A DNA stretch of 55,481 nt from Deinococcales bacterium (GTDB lineage: Bacteria > Deinococcota > Deinococci > Deinococcales > Trueperaceae), in assembly GCA_012515535.1 (NCBI GenBank), contig JAAYYF010000090.1, forward strand, positions 1 to 55,481, in the 5' to 3' direction. The position numbers and the translations under genes were made by a program. Positions 46,564 through 53,954 of this stretch are shown piece after piece. Numbering within the stretch: position 1 is the first letter of the stretch; each line of letters begins with the position of its first letter. The notes below the pieces were generated by a model that was not told the DNA's origin, searched no databases, and saw only the letters and a list, made by a program, of their open reading frames with translations.

Positions 46564-46662
46564 GGCGCGCCGCCGCGCTCGGAGGGACCGCGACGCGCTA
46601 GGCGCCGAACACGTCGGACCAGGCTGCGGTACCGCGCTCCCGCCGGCCCGCGGCGCGCCTCA
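46562..46662. repeat. 12-bp inverted repeat spanning two stop codons
   Basis: TGAGGCGCGCCG begins at the GGDEF stop (46561), and its exact complement CGGCGCGCCTCA ends at the AI-2E stop (46662). Both converging genes therefore end in the same bases, with 78 bases between the arms. The gap holds no gene. Confidence 0.5.
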
Positions 46663-47997
46663 GGCCTCGTCGTCGCCGTCGCGCGGGCGCGCCCGCGCCC
46701 CCTCCGTGAGCTCCTCCGCCGGCGCGTCCGTGGGCGCGTCCGCCACCGGCGGCGGCCCGATCAGCGGCGCCGTGCTCTCGCGCGGCAGGCCCGTGAAGGC
46801 GGGGCGGGTCAGCAGGTAGTCCTCCATCACCACCTTGACGAGCGCCACGAGCGGCACCGCGATCAGGGCGCCCAGCAGCCCCATGATGCCAACGCCCGCC
46901 ATGATCGCGAGCATCACCGTGATGGGATGCAGGTTGGTGTTGCGCGACAGGATCAGGGGCGACAGCAGGTGCGCCTCGAGCTGGTTGGCGATGGTGAACA
47001 CCACCGCCGCCCCCACCGCCGCCCAGGGGCTGACGGTGAAGCCGAGCAGCACCGCCGGCACCACGCCCAGGATCGGCCCCAGGTAGGGCACCAGGTTGAA
47101 CACCGCCGCCAGGAAGCTGATGGCGGTGGCGAGCGGGATGCCGAGGAGGCTGAGGCCGATCCAGATCATCACCCCCAGCAGCATGGTGATGAACAGCTGG
47201 CCGCGCAGGTAGCCGCCCACCGCCAGGTCGGCCTTGGCGAGCAGGTCGTCGGCGAGCGCGCGGTGGCGCACCGGCACCAGGCGCTTGAACGACGCCCCGA
47301 AGCGCGGGAAGTCGTAGAGGAAGTAGACGCCCGCCAGCAGGATCAGGAAGATCTGGAAGGTGGTGGAGATCACCGCCGTGGCGCCCGACAGCAGCAGCCC
47401 GGGGCCGCCCGTGACGATGTCCTCCAGGAGGCCCTGCAGGCCGCGCACCAGCTGCTGCAGGAAGTTCTGGAACTGCTCGCGCACCTGCAGCGCCAGCTCG
47501 CCATTGTCCTCCGACACGCCCAGGCGGTTCGAGAGGAAGTCGGGCAGGCCGTCGCTCACGCCCACCAGCCAGGCCTGCAGCGCCGAGAACCAGGCGCCCA
47601 CGTCGTCGAGGGCGCGGGGGATGAGCTGCACGAAGCGCCCCGTCTCGAGCACCACCTGGCTGACGATCACCGAGCCGAAGGCCAGGAGCAGCAGGAGCAG
47701 CGCGTAGGTGATGCCCACCGCCAGGCCGCGCCCTACCCGCAGGCGCCCCAGCCACGCCACCACCGGGTGGAGGATGTAGGCGATGAGGAAGCCGATCACC
47801 GCCACCTGCAGGGCGAAGGCGTAGCTGGCGCGGAAGCGCCACAGCACCACCGCCAGCAGCACGCTGAGCAGCACGTAGGTGAGGGCGCGGACCCAGACGT
47901 TGCGCCACACGATCTGCAGCGCGGTGGGCTCGGAGCCGTCGACCACGACGGGTGGCGTGGCCTCGGCCGGGGGGCGGTCGGAGGGTCGCTCGCTCAT
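46660..47997 (-). CDS. AI-2E/PerM family membrane transporter
   Basis: A 445-residue membrane protein with seven or eight helices, starting with RALTYVLLSVLLAVVLWRF. Family features are the conserved AVIGFLIAYILHPVVAWL region, a long cytoplasmic or periplasmic helical region between TM3 and TM4, and the C-terminal block starting FLAAVFNLVPYLGPILGVV with TIANQLEAHLLSPLILSRN and HPITVMLAIMAG. Members export autoinducer-2 or sodium, or are uncharacterised permeases; the substrate is unknown here. The tail is acidic and polar. The ATG overlaps the M23-like gene's stop (ATGA). Confidence 0.9.
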   Translation of the reverse strand: MSERPSDRPPAEATPPVVVDGSEPTALQIVWRNVWVRALTYVLLSVLLAVVLWRFRASYAFALQVAVIGFLIAYILHPVVAWLGRLRVGRGLAVGITYALLLLLLAFGSVIVSQVVLETGRFVQLIPRALDDVGAWFSALQAWLVGVSDGLPDFLSNRLGVSEDNGELALQVREQFQNFLQQLVRGLQGLLEDIVTGGPGLLLSGATAVISTTFQIFLILLAGVYFLYDFPRFGASFKRLVPVRHRALADDLLAKADLAVGGYLRGQLFITMLLGVMIWIGLSLLGIPLATAISFLAAVFNLVPYLGPILGVVPAVLLGFTVSPWAAVGAAVVFTIANQLEAHLLSPLILSRNTNLHPITVMLAIMAGVGIMGLLGALIAVPLVALVKVVMEDYLLTRPAFTGLPRESTAPLIGPPPVADAPTDAPAEELTEGARARPRDGDDEA

Positions 47998-48749
47998 GGC
48001 CCCACGAACAGCGCCGACGCGGCCAGGCGCACCGCGGTGGCGTCCAGCCCCGCGCCGAAGAAGTCGCCGCCCTCTTCCCAGATCTCGAAGCGCAGGCGCG
48101 CGCCGTCCTGCCCGCCGGCCACCGCGCGGTCGGTGCCGGAGTTGCCCACGTAGCCGATGACCTGACCGCGGTAGACGTTGCTGCCGGTGCGCAGGCCGCT
48201 GCGCACGGAGGCCAGGTGGCCGTAGCGGAGCACGGTGCCGTCCTGGGTGCGGATCCACACCTGGCGGCCGCGCAGGCGGTCGAGCTGCTCCTCGTCGGCC
48301 CCGGCCTCGGAGACGTCGGCCATCAGCACCTCCCAGGCGCGCGGGTCCATCTCGGTGTAGCCCAGGTCGGCGCGCACCACCTGGCCGTCGGCGGCGGCCA
48401 CCACCGGGGTGCCGTAGCTGACGGGCACGCCGGCGTCGCCGTCGTAGAAGTCGAAGCCCTGGCTGACGCCGTGGCGGTAGGCGCGCGGCGCGCCGGGCAG
48501 GTTGTCGTCGGAGGCGGGGAGGCGGGCGCCGGGGATGGGGAACCAGAGGCCCGGCGACGCGGCGCTGGGGAGCGGGTCAGACGCCTCGCGCGCGGCCGCC
48601 TCGCTGGACGCCGCCGCGGCGAGCGCCTCCGCCGCCTGCGCCCGCCCGGAGGCGCGCGCCAGCAGGACCGAGACGACCACGGCGTAGACGAGCAGCGCGA
48701 TCAGCAGGTACCAGCCCGGCTTGAGCCGCGCCAGGGCGGCGGCCCTCAC
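47994..48749 (-). CDS. M23/LytM-like protein lacking zinc ligands
   Basis: A 251-residue protein with one N-terminal membrane helix (GWYLLIALLVYAVVVSVLLA), an Ala-rich linker and a LytM (peptidase M23) fold: SQGFDFYDGDAGVPVSYGTP, VVAAADGQVVRADLGYTEMD, LRYGHLASVRSGLRTGS and GQVIGYVGNSGTD. In active enzymes the zinc is held by HxxxD and HxH. Here the HxxxD position reads SQGFD (the nearest His is three residues further away), and HxH is RLRFEIW. Only the YGHL His remains. It is therefore probably a non-enzymatic LytM like EnvC or NlpD, which activate amidases. Its GTG overlaps the stop of a leaderless micro-ORF. Confidence 0.82.
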   Translation of the reverse strand: MRAAALARLKPGWYLLIALLVYAVVVSVLLARASGRAQAAEALAAAASSEAAAREASDPLPSAASPGLWFPIPGARLPASDDNLPGAPRAYRHGVSQGFDFYDGDAGVPVSYGTPVVAAADGQVVRADLGYTEMDPRAWEVLMADVSEAGADEEQLDRLRGRQVWIRTQDGTVLRYGHLASVRSGLRTGSNVYRGQVIGYVGNSGTDRAVAGGQDGARLRFEIWEEGGDFFGAGLDATAVRLAASALFVGP

Positions 48750-48805
48750 GGCCTGCCGGCGCGCCGAACGCGGCCGGTCCCGGAGCCAGGAAGTGCGTCG
48801 ATCAC
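48746..48805 (-). CDS. Leaderless micro-ORF coupled to the M23-like gene
   Basis: An extended -10 box (TGATAGACT) ends 7 nt before a GTG at 48805. The ORF reads MIDALPGSGTGRVRRAGRP and its TGA overlaps the GTG of the M23-like gene (GTGA, 48749-48746). The downstream gene has no ribosome site of its own, so ribosomes entering at the 5' end would reach it by termination and reinitiation. The layout is the same as at 6311-6267. Confidence 0.5.
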   Translation of the reverse strand: MIDALPGSGTGRVRRAGRP

Positions 48806-48812
48806 GGGGCGA

Positions 48813-48818
48813 AGTCTA
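48813..48818 (-). promoter_or_regulatory. Extended -10 box (TGATAGACT) of the M23-PerM operon
   Basis: TAGACT with an upstream TG ends 7 nt before the micro-ORF GTG at 48805. Confidence 0.65.
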
Positions 48819-48847
48819 TCACGGCGCCCCGGACGCCCTGGCGGGGG

Positions 48848-49933
48848 TCAGCGCCGCCCCAGGAGCAGCAGCAGCGGGTTGTGGCCCCCGTGCGCCACCT
48901 GCAGCTCGCGCACGAGCTCCCAGCCGGGCGCGGCCGGCAGCAGGCGCCGCGCCAGCCTCACCTCGTGCGTCAGCAGCGCGAAGCGCGCGCCGGGCGCCGC
49001 CAGCGCCGCCGCCCTCTCGAGCAGCAGCGGGTAGAGCCGGCGGTTGGCGTCGTGCTCGCCCACCGCGTCGCCCCAGGGGGCGTCGGCCACCACGACGTCG
49101 AAGCGCCCGAGGCCGGCGTCGAGCTCGGCCACGTCGGCTGCCAGCAGCTCGCAGCGCTCGGCCGCGCCGGCGGCCTGGAGGTTGCGCTCGGCGCAGGTCA
49201 CCGCGGCCGGGTCCAGGTCGACGCCCACCAGGCGCCGCGCCGGGCCCGCCAGGGCGCGCTCGACCAGCAGGGTGCCGGAGCCGCACATCAGGTTCAGGTA
49301 GCGGTCGTCGGGGCGCACGCCCACCAGCTCGTTCATGGCCGCCGCCACCACGGCGTTGAGGCCGCCGGCGCGGTTGCACACGCGCCAAGCGCGCGCCGAG
49401 CTCGGCCGCGGCGTGAGGCGCACCAACACCTCCCAGCCGCCCCTTCGGCCCGGCCGCAGGCGCACCACCAGCTCGCCCGCCTCGGGGTCGAAGCCGAGGC
49501 CAGCGGCGCCCGCCAGCGCCTCACCGAGGCGCAGCATCACCGGCGAACCGGCGCCGGCGGCCGCCAGCCGCAGCCCGTCGAACGGCCCGCCCGACAGCGG
49601 GGTGCCGCGGCCGTGGGGCCCCGCCACGCGCGCCACCGCCTCGCTCAGGCGCCGGAAGGCGGCGTCGCCGAGCAGCGCCTTGGGCCGCGGCACCGCGAAG
49701 TCGAGCGCCAGGTAGAAGGCCGCCACCAGCCGCGCCTCGCGCACGAGCCGCGCCGGCTGCGCGGCCTCGAAGCGCACCCCGTCCGCGACGGGCTCCAGGC
49801 GCCGCGCCCCGAGCCGCTGCAGCTCGGCGCGCGCCGGCGCCTCCAGGCCCGGCACCAGCTCGGCGAACCAGCGCTCGCCCGCCGGCGCCGCGCGCCCCTG
49901 CTCCTGCCTCGTGGTGTCGCGTCGCCTGGCCAC
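48848..49933 (-). CDS. THUMP-type RNA guanine-N2 methyltransferase
   Basis: A 361-residue protein related to RlmL/TrmN methyltransferases. The N-terminal part (about 15-165: WFAELVPGLEAPARAELQRL to RLRPGRRGGWEVLVRLTPRP) looks like the ferredoxin-like plus THUMP RNA-binding region. The Rossmann domain has YLNLMCGSGTLLVERALAG (SAM motif I), VGVDLDPAAVTCAERNLQA and the catalytic motif IV VVADAPWGDAVGEHDANRRL. A DxP(F/W)G motif is found in the m2G-forming branch. The target, tRNA m2G6/m2G10 or rRNA, cannot be settled. The GTG is 6 nt after TAGAGT, so it is leaderless. Confidence 0.85.
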   Translation of the reverse strand: MARRRDTTRQEQGRAAPAGERWFAELVPGLEAPARAELQRLGARRLEPVADGVRFEAAQPARLVREARLVAAFYLALDFAVPRPKALLGDAAFRRLSEAVARVAGPHGRGTPLSGGPFDGLRLAAAGAGSPVMLRLGEALAGAAGLGFDPEAGELVVRLRPGRRGGWEVLVRLTPRPSSARAWRVCNRAGGLNAVVAAAMNELVGVRPDDRYLNLMCGSGTLLVERALAGPARRLVGVDLDPAAVTCAERNLQAAGAAERCELLAADVAELDAGLGRFDVVVADAPWGDAVGEHDANRRLYPLLLERAAALAAPGARFALLTHEVRLARRLLPAAPGWELVRELQVAHGGHNPLLLLLGRR

Positions 49934-49939
49934 CCGCCA

Positions 49940-49945
49940 ACTCTA
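49940..49945 (-). promoter_or_regulatory. Leaderless -10 box (TAGAGT) of the methyltransferase gene
   Basis: TAGAGT ends 6 nt before the GTG at 49933. Confidence 0.6.
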
Positions 49946-50033
49946 GCCCCGCGCGCCGCCGCAAAGCACGGGCGCGCCGCCGGGGTTTCCCCCGCCGTTA
50001 CGGCTCGCGGTTCCGCCCCCCCGCCGCGTTGGC

Positions 50034-50039
50034 TATAGT
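50034..50039 (+). promoter_or_regulatory. -10 box (TATAGT) of the sugar ABC operon
   Basis: TATAGT ends 7 nt before an ATG at 50047 that opens a micro-ORF; the first permease starts 129 bases further on. Confidence 0.65.
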
Positions 50040-50046
50040 TGACGCG

Positions 50047-50097
50047 ATGCGACTTCGAGGCAGCACGTCGGCCCCCCGAGGCCTGACCCGAGGATGA
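50047..50097 (+). CDS. Leaderless micro-ORF before the sugar ABC operon
   Basis: An ATG 7 nt after TATAGT opens a 16-codon frame, MRLRGSTSAPRGLTRG. Four of its five Arg codons are CGA, which the main genes here use rarely. It ends 78 bases before the first permease, so it is not directly coupled. It may be a regulatory leader peptide, or chance. Confidence 0.35.
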   Translation: MRLRGSTSAPRGLTRG

Positions 50098-50175
50098 CCG
50101 GACGCCGCTACGCTCAGGGAGCCAGCGACGACCGCTCGCGACCTGAACGGACCTGACGGGAAGCCGGAAACGCCG

Positions 50176-51357
50176 ATGTCGACGATCACCCCAACGCGCC
50201 GACCCACCCGCAGGCGTGTCCAGGCGCGCGAGCGGCGCGAGTGGCTCACCGCCTACCTCTTCGTCCTGCCCGCCACGCTGGTCATCGCGGTGTTCGGGCT
50301 CTTCCCCATCGCCTACTCGGTGTACATGAGCCTGCACCGCTGGCGCATCCGCAAGGGCGACTTCATCGGCCTCAGCAACTACACCAGCACCTTCGGCGAC
50401 TGGTGGGGGGCGGCGGCCTTCTTCGGCGGCCTGCTCCTGATCCTGGTGGCGCACTGGCTCTGGACCGACGCCTTCAGGGGCGACCGCCAGGGCGCCCCCA
50501 CCTACGCCAAGGCGCTCGGGGCGCTCACGCTGCTGGGCGCGGGCGTGGCCATCGCGCTGGGCTGGGGCCTGATGATGGAGGCGGGCAACCGCGTCTACCT
50601 CAACGGCCTGGTGCGCACCGTCTACTACGGCTTCGGCTCGGTGCCGATCCAGATCGCGCTGGCGCTGGTGCTGGCCACGCTGCTGTTCCAGAAGATCCGC
50701 GGCCAGCAGCTGTTCCGCATGCTCTACTTCCTGCCCTACGTCACGCCGGCCGTGGCCGGGGCCGCGATCTTCCGCAACATCTTCAGCCCGCGCGAGGAGC
50801 GCCTGGCCAACCAGGTGCTCGGCTGGGTGGGCATCGAGCCGCAGCGCTGGCTGTTCGAGACGCGCCCGGTGAGCCAGCTGCTCTTCGGCGGGCTGTTCCC
50901 CGACGCCTCCTTCACGGGCTTCTGGGCGGGGCCGTCGCTGGCGCTGGTGGTGGTCATCCTGTTCGGCATCTGGACCTACACCGGCTACAACGCCGTGATC
51001 TTCCTGGCGGGCCTGGGCAACATCGCCCCCGAGCTGTACGACGCCGCCGCCATCGACGGCGCCGACAAGCGCCAGCAGTTCCGCTTCATCACCGTGCCGC
51101 TGCTGGCGCCCGTCACCTTCTACCTGACGGTGCTGGGCTTCATCGGCACCTTCCAGGCGTTCACCCACCTGTACGTGATGCGCTCGGGCGCCACCCGCGA
51201 CGCCGTCGACACGGCCAGCATCGTGATCTTCGACACCTTCTACCGGCGCAACGACTTCAGCATGGCGGCGGCGCAGTCGGTGATCCTGTTCGTGATCATC
51301 CTGATCCTCACGCTGATGCAGAACCGCTTCTTCGGCCGGAGGGCGCTCGGTGGCTGA
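50176..51357 (+). CDS. Sugar ABC transporter permease (MalF type)
   Basis: A 393-residue permease. The first helix (LTAYLFVLPATLVIAVFGLF) is followed by PIAYSVYMSLHRWRIRKGDF and LSNYTSTFGDWWGAA, the usual start of this family. Two additional hydrophobic segments lie around residues 75-145, before the transmembrane domain proper (SVPIQIALALVLATLLFQKI onward). The EAA loop that contacts the ATPase is ELYDAAAIDGADKRQQFRFI. Substrates are probably oligosaccharides or sugar phosphates. The ATG has only a weak ribosome site. It overlaps the next permease by eight bases. Confidence 0.92.
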   Translation: MSTITPTRRPTRRRVQARERREWLTAYLFVLPATLVIAVFGLFPIAYSVYMSLHRWRIRKGDFIGLSNYTSTFGDWWGAAAFFGGLLLILVAHWLWTDAFRGDRQGAPTYAKALGALTLLGAGVAIALGWGLMMEAGNRVYLNGLVRTVYYGFGSVPIQIALALVLATLLFQKIRGQQLFRMLYFLPYVTPAVAGAAIFRNIFSPREERLANQVLGWVGIEPQRWLFETRPVSQLLFGGLFPDASFTGFWAGPSLALVVVILFGIWTYTGYNAVIFLAGLGNIAPELYDAAAIDGADKRQQFRFITVPLLAPVTFYLTVLGFIGTFQAFTHLYVMRSGATRDAVDTASIVIFDTFYRRNDFSMAAAQSVILFVIILILTLMQNRFFGRRALGG

Positions 51358-52276
51358 CACGACCGCCCGCGAACGCCGCACCGCCGAGGCCGCTGCGGTC
51401 GAGGCGCAGGCCGCCCCCAGGACGGCGCGCCGCACGCGCGAGCCGTTCGAGCTGCGCCTCGCGCACCTGCCCATCTACTTCCTGCTCATCGTGGGCGCGC
51501 TCGTCAGCGTCACGCCGTTCTTCTACATGCTGTCGACCTCGCTGATGACGCTCGGCGAGACCATCAACCGCGTGCCGCTGCCGGCGTCGCCGCAGTGGTC
51601 GAACTACCAGGTCGCCTGGAGCGAGGCCAACTTCGCGCTCTACTTCCGCAACTCGGTGATCATCACGGCGCTCGTGATCCTGGGCGTGCTCGTCACCTGC
51701 ACGCTGGCGGCCTACGCCTTCGCGCGCATCCGCTTCCCCGGGCGCGAGGCGATCTTCATGGTGCTGCTCGCCACGCTGATGATCCCGGGCACCGTGACCT
51801 TCATCCCCAACCTGCTGATGGTGCGCGGCCAGATCGTCCCCTGGGGCTCCTGGATGAACACGCTGCCGGCGCTGACGGTGCCGTTCATGGCCACGGCGTT
51901 CATCATCTTCCTGCTGCGGCAGTTCTTCGTGAGCATCCCCAACGAGCTCTACGACGCCGCCGTCATCGACGGCGCCGGGCACCTGCGCTTCCTCACCGCC
52001 GTGGTCGTCCCCATGAGCAAGCCCGTGCTGATGACGGCCACGCTGCTCACCTTCGTGACCTCCTGGAACGAGTTCCTGTGGCCGCTGCTCGTGACCACCA
52101 CGCCGCAGTGGCGCCCGCTGGGGGTGGGGCTCTACACCTTCCTCTCCGAGGCGGGCCCCGAGACGCACCTGCTGATGGCGGGCACGGTCATCACGGTGCT
52201 GCCGGTGCTCGTCGTCTACTTCTTCACCCAGAAGCAGTTCACCGAGGGGATCGCCACGTCGGGGCTCAAGGGATGA
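51350..52276 (+). CDS. Sugar ABC transporter permease (MalG type)
   Basis: A 308-residue second permease. Its family segments are FYMLSTSLMTLGETI, NYQVAWSEANFALYFRNSVI, ALVILGVLVTCTLAAYAFAR, MVLLATLMIPGTVTFIPNLL, PFMATAFIIFLLRQFFVSIP and the EAA loop NELYDAAVIDGAGHLRFLTA. It ends with FTQKQFTEGIATSGLKG, typical of MalG homologues. A polar N-terminal stretch of about 30 residues precedes TM1. The GTG start overlaps the MalF-type gene. Together the two form the channel; no ATPase gene is present, so a shared MsmK-like ATPase is expected elsewhere. Confidence 0.93.
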   Translation: MADTTARERRTAEAAAVEAQAAPRTARRTREPFELRLAHLPIYFLLIVGALVSVTPFFYMLSTSLMTLGETINRVPLPASPQWSNYQVAWSEANFALYFRNSVIITALVILGVLVTCTLAAYAFARIRFPGREAIFMVLLATLMIPGTVTFIPNLLMVRGQIVPWGSWMNTLPALTVPFMATAFIIFLLRQFFVSIPNELYDAAVIDGAGHLRFLTAVVVPMSKPVLMTATLLTFVTSWNEFLWPLLVTTTPQWRPLGVGLYTFLSEAGPETHLLMAGTVITVLPVLVVYFFTQKQFTEGIATSGLKG

Positions 52277-52307
52277 GCCGGGCGCACCCCACGCCGCTTC
52301 GGCATTC

Positions 52308-52362
52308 ACGGACGCGCGTCCGTTGGTGCACGCAGGCCCGAAGCTCCGCAGGAGCCGGGGCC
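52308..52362 (+). other. Palindrome and hairpin between permease and binding-protein genes
   Basis: ACGGACGCGCGTCCGT (52308-52323) is a perfect 16-bp palindrome. It is followed by a stem-loop at 52335-52362 (GGCCCG, GCTCC, loop GCA, GGAGC, then CGGGGCC). They could attenuate or process the transcript so that the binding protein is made in excess, or the palindrome could be an operator. Confidence 0.45.
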
Positions 52363-52440
52363 CGGTCCGCAGCTCTCGCGCTCGCCGATGGGCGGCGGGC
52401 GCGGTCGCTCGAGCGAGACGTAGGTTCGGAAGGAGTTCGC

Positions 52441-53793
52441 ATGAAGATCGGTAGGTTCGTCCTGGCGGCGCTGCTGGCGCTGCTGCTGGCCTCCCCGGCG
52501 ATGGCGCAGGAGGCCGTGGACTACGAGAACGTCGACCCCAGCGGACAGACGGTGACCTTCTGGCACCAGCACAGCCGCGAGCGCGAGACGGCGCTGCTGG
52601 AGATCGTCGAGGAGTTCAACACCACCAACGAGTACGGCATCACCGTAGTGGCCGAGTACCAGGGCGGCTACGACGACATCTTCCAGAAGATGGTGGCGCT
52701 GCTCGGCACCCAGGACACCCCGAACATCGTGGTGGCCTACCAGAACCAGGCGGCCACCTACCAGCTCGTCGATGGCCTCGTCGACATGACGCCGCTCGTC
52801 GAGTCCGAGCGCTGGGGCCTCACCCAGGAGGACATCGACGACTTCTTCCCCGGCTTCTGGCAGTCGGACATCTTCCCCAGCTTCGACAACCAGCGCCTCG
52901 GCATCGCGCCGAACCGCTCGATGGAGATGCTCTACTACAACCAGAGCTGGCTCGACGAGCTGCGCGAGCAGGGCCTGATCGACTTCGAGGGCCCGCCCAC
53001 CACCCCCGAGCAGTTCGAGGCCGCCGCCTGCGCCGCCAGCGAGAACGCCTTCTCCGGCGCCACCGCCACCGGCCGCCCCTACGGCTACGAGCTGTCGATC
53101 GACGCCAGCCGCTTCGCCTCGTGGACCTTCGCCTTCGGCGGCAACGTCTACGACGCCGAGACCAACCGCTACACGCTCGACGACCCGGGCGCCATCGCGG
53201 CGATGGAGTTCCTCCAGGGCCTGTTCGAGAAGGGCTGCGCCGTGTTCGTGTCCGAGCAGTACGGCGACCAGACCAACTTCGGCGCCGGCCGCACCCTGTT
53301 CACCGTCTCCAGCTCCTCGGGCCTGCCGTTCTACCAGAGCGCCGTGGAAGCCGGCGCCGGCTTCGAGTGGAACGTGGCGGCCATCCCGCACACCACCCCC
53401 GAGCCGGTCATGAACGTCTACGGCGCCTCGGTCAGCCTCCCGGCCGGGCACACCCCCGAGGAGACCGTCGCCGCCTGGCTCTTCCTCAAGTACTACACCG
53501 GCACCGAGGCGCAGGCCGCCTGGGCCACGGCCAGCCAGTACTTCCCCGTGCGCGAGAGCGTGGCGGCGGGCCTCACCGAGTTCTTCGAGTCGCTGCCGCC
53601 GTACCAGACCGCCTTCGAGCTGCTCGACTACGGCATCGCCGAGCCGAACGTGCCCGGCTACGACTTCGTGCGCGCGCTGATCGACTCCGAGATGGCGGCC
53701 ATCATGGACGGCGCCGACGTGGCGGAGACGCTGACGTTCGCCAACCGCGAGGCCAACCTGATCCTCGACGACCAGATGGCCCAGCTCGACTGA
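52441..53793 (+). CDS. Sugar ABC transporter substrate-binding protein
   Basis: A 450-residue exported binding protein. The signal peptide is MKIGRFVLAALLALLLASPA with cleavage near AMAQE. There is no lipobox Cys. The mature protein follows the extracellular solute-binding family 1 pattern: VTFWHQHSRERETALLEIVE, VVAEYQGGYDDIFQKMVALL, APNRSMEMLYYNQSWLDEL and FTVSSSSGLPFYQSAVEAGA. It resembles UgpB/MalE-type receptors for glycerol-3-phosphate or oligosaccharides. GGAAGGAG precedes the ATG. The gene comes after the permeases, the reverse of the common order. Confidence 0.93.
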   Translation: MKIGRFVLAALLALLLASPAMAQEAVDYENVDPSGQTVTFWHQHSRERETALLEIVEEFNTTNEYGITVVAEYQGGYDDIFQKMVALLGTQDTPNIVVAYQNQAATYQLVDGLVDMTPLVESERWGLTQEDIDDFFPGFWQSDIFPSFDNQRLGIAPNRSMEMLYYNQSWLDELREQGLIDFEGPPTTPEQFEAAACAASENAFSGATATGRPYGYELSIDASRFASWTFAFGGNVYDAETNRYTLDDPGAIAAMEFLQGLFEKGCAVFVSEQYGDQTNFGAGRTLFTVSSSSGLPFYQSAVEAGAGFEWNVAAIPHTTPEPVMNVYGASVSLPAGHTPEETVAAWLFLKYYTGTEAQAAWATASQYFPVRESVAAGLTEFFESLPPYQTAFELLDYGIAEPNVPGYDFVRALIDSEMAAIMDGADVAETLTFANREANLILDDQMAQLD

Positions 53794-53828
53794 GCCCTCG
53801 CTGAAGCTGGCGCCGCGGCCCGCGGCGC

Positions 53829-53866
53829 ACGGAGCGGCGCCCCCGCACGAGGGGGCGCCGCTCCGT
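53829..53866 (+). terminator. 16-bp perfect hairpin after the ABC operon
   Basis: Arms 53829-53844 and 53851-53866 (ACGGAGCGGCGCCCCC and its complement) are perfectly paired with a 6-nt loop, 35 bp past the stop. Only a weak CGTCGTCCC follows, not a T-run. Confidence 0.8.
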
Positions 53867-53942
53867 CGTCCCGGCTAGCCGCGGCGGGCCCTGTATGGCG
53901 CGACGCGCCCCCAGCGATACCGGCGCGCGGCCGCGCATGCCG

Positions 53943-53948
53943 TACGCT
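53943..53948 (+). promoter_or_regulatory. Leaderless -10 box (TACGCT) of hemW
   Basis: TACGCT ends 6 nt before the ATG at 53955. Confidence 0.55.
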
Positions 53949-53954
53949 TCAGCG

